Shown one piece after another: positions 63,629-64,000 of a DNA stretch of 64,000 nucleotides (positions within the stretch are counted from its first letter, which is position 1; each line of letters begins with the position of its first letter). The stretch is from assembly GCA_963814985.1 (NCBI GenBank), contig CAWFFV010000029.1:62001-126000 (forward strand), read 5' to 3'. The notes beneath the pieces were generated by a model. It saw nothing but the letters and a program-made list of their open reading frames with translations. It was not told the origin of the DNA and made no database searches. This stretch comes from CAWFFV01 sp963814985 (lineage in GTDB: Bacteria > Chloroflexota > Ktedonobacteria > Ktedonobacterales > Ktedonobacteraceae). Made by a program: the position numbers and the translations under genes.

Positions 63629-64000
63629 ATGTACTGTCCCAGTTGTCATTTTACCTATATGGAAGATGATATGTATTGCCGTCATTGTGGTACCGATCTA
63701 ACGACTCCTTCGACGAGCCTCGTGACAACTCAAACAAACCTGCCAGCTATACAGCATAATCCCCAGTTGCCCCGTGGTGTGGCGGCGGGTGTAGGTGCTG
63801 TGGCTCTCGGTGTTGGACTGGAACTGTTGCGGCGGAGTCTACTTGCTCGTTTAACACAATCTCCTCGTGCGGTGGGGCATGCTCTTCCCGCTGTGACCGG
63901 GCTGAAGGGTCTTCTGTTCCCGCGAAATGATAATCCTGTCAAGCTCCCGAAAGGTTACGAGGTTCATGAAACTATTGTGTATATGAAGCGAGTTATTCGG
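63629..64000 (+). CDS. Zinc-ribbon protein, 5' part only
   Basis: ATG 63629 with AAAGGAAG upstream; the frame is open to the end of the window (124 codons seen). It starts with a zinc ribbon, MYCPSCHFTYMEDDMYCRHCG (C-x2-C, then C-x2-C; landmark YCPSCHF and YCRHCG), then a Thr/Ser-rich linker and a short hydrophobic stretch (GVAAGVGAVALGVGLELL). The layout resembles small zinc-ribbon membrane-associated proteins of Ktedonobacteria. Its promoter may lie in, or be cut off by, the TnpB element. Confidence 0.65.
   Translation, partial: MYCPSCHFTYMEDDMYCRHCGTDLTTPSTSLVTTQTNLPAIQHNPQLPRGVAAGVGAVALGVGLELLRRSLLARLTQSPRAVGHALPAVTGLKGLLFPRNDNPVKLPKGYEVHETIVYMKRVIR

Overview
The window reads like a chromosomal segment of a Ktedonobacteria-type Chloroflexota (inference from gene content, not from a marker-gene search). 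Pointers are a SARP/BTAD regulator with an N-terminal DUF6788-like zinc domain fused to a STAND ATPase and TPRs, GAF-PAS class III cyclases, DUF5671-like and DUF4342-like proteins, small zinc-ribbon membrane proteins, and many lineage-restricted membrane proteins. Base composition is moderate except for one clearly AT-rich gene (34.5-36.3 kb). No rRNA, tRNA, CRISPR array or prophage block was seen.

Layout. 0-3.3 kb: a truncated gene, a polytopic membrane protein, a RibD-C reductase. 3.4-8.1 kb: urease operon ureF-D-A-B-C-G without ureE. 8.2-10.2 kb: isolated nuoA-nuoH of complex I. 10.7-16.7 kb: secreted glucosaminidase, cobalamin adenosyltransferase, a two-gene membrane/regulatory pair, a MaoC-phosphotransacylase fusion, an O-methyltransferase. 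16.8-21.3 kb: one giant SARP-STAND-TPR regulator. 21.8-25.1 kb: YceI protein, phosphomannomutase, membrane-anchored DUF4352-like protein. 25.3-29.7 kb: sucC-sucD followed by a histone-deacetylase-family protein and a GNAT acetyltransferase. 29.7-34.3 kb: GAF-PAS cyclase, Dps, epimerase. 34.5-36.3 kb: AIPR-type phage-defence gene. 36.6-39.8 kb: response regulator plus a split membrane histidine kinase. 40.2-48.7 kb: SGNH hydrolase, GH57 glycosidase, glutamine amidotransferase, PP2C phosphatase, CAP lipoprotein, zinc-ribbon protein, XRE-TPR regulator. 48.9-53.5 kb: parE-parC-like topoisomerase pair. 53.6-62.1 kb: small membrane proteins, two PLP aminotransferases facing each other, an HhH protein, geranylgeranyl-reductase-like flavoprotein, glutaredoxin, class V aminotransferase. 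62.1-64 kb: an IS200/IS605-like TnpB element with its own Arc-like repressor, then a truncated zinc-ribbon protein.

Two things dominate a close reading. First, at least twelve single-base frame breaks lie in conserved genes (ureF, MaoC-Pta, SARP, the DUF4352-like gene twice, sucC, AIPR, GH57 twice, tnpB three times), with a probable one in ureG and a possible one in the histidine kinase. Protein homology continues across each break. This density in housekeeping genes such as sucC points to uncorrected indels in the assembly rather than to gene death, so the split ORFs should be read as single genes. Second, the intergenic DNA is rich in long inverted repeats: a four-copy family of composite palindromic elements sitting directly behind stop codons, and two perfect hairpins with 36-bp and 45-bp stems and 3-nt loops.

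The most interesting biological leads are the palindromic repeat family, the Arc-like repressor with a probably leaderless transcript in front of tnpB, the AT-rich AIPR gene, the acetylation/deacetylation pair behind sucCD, and the out-of-frame histidine-rich tail behind ureG.
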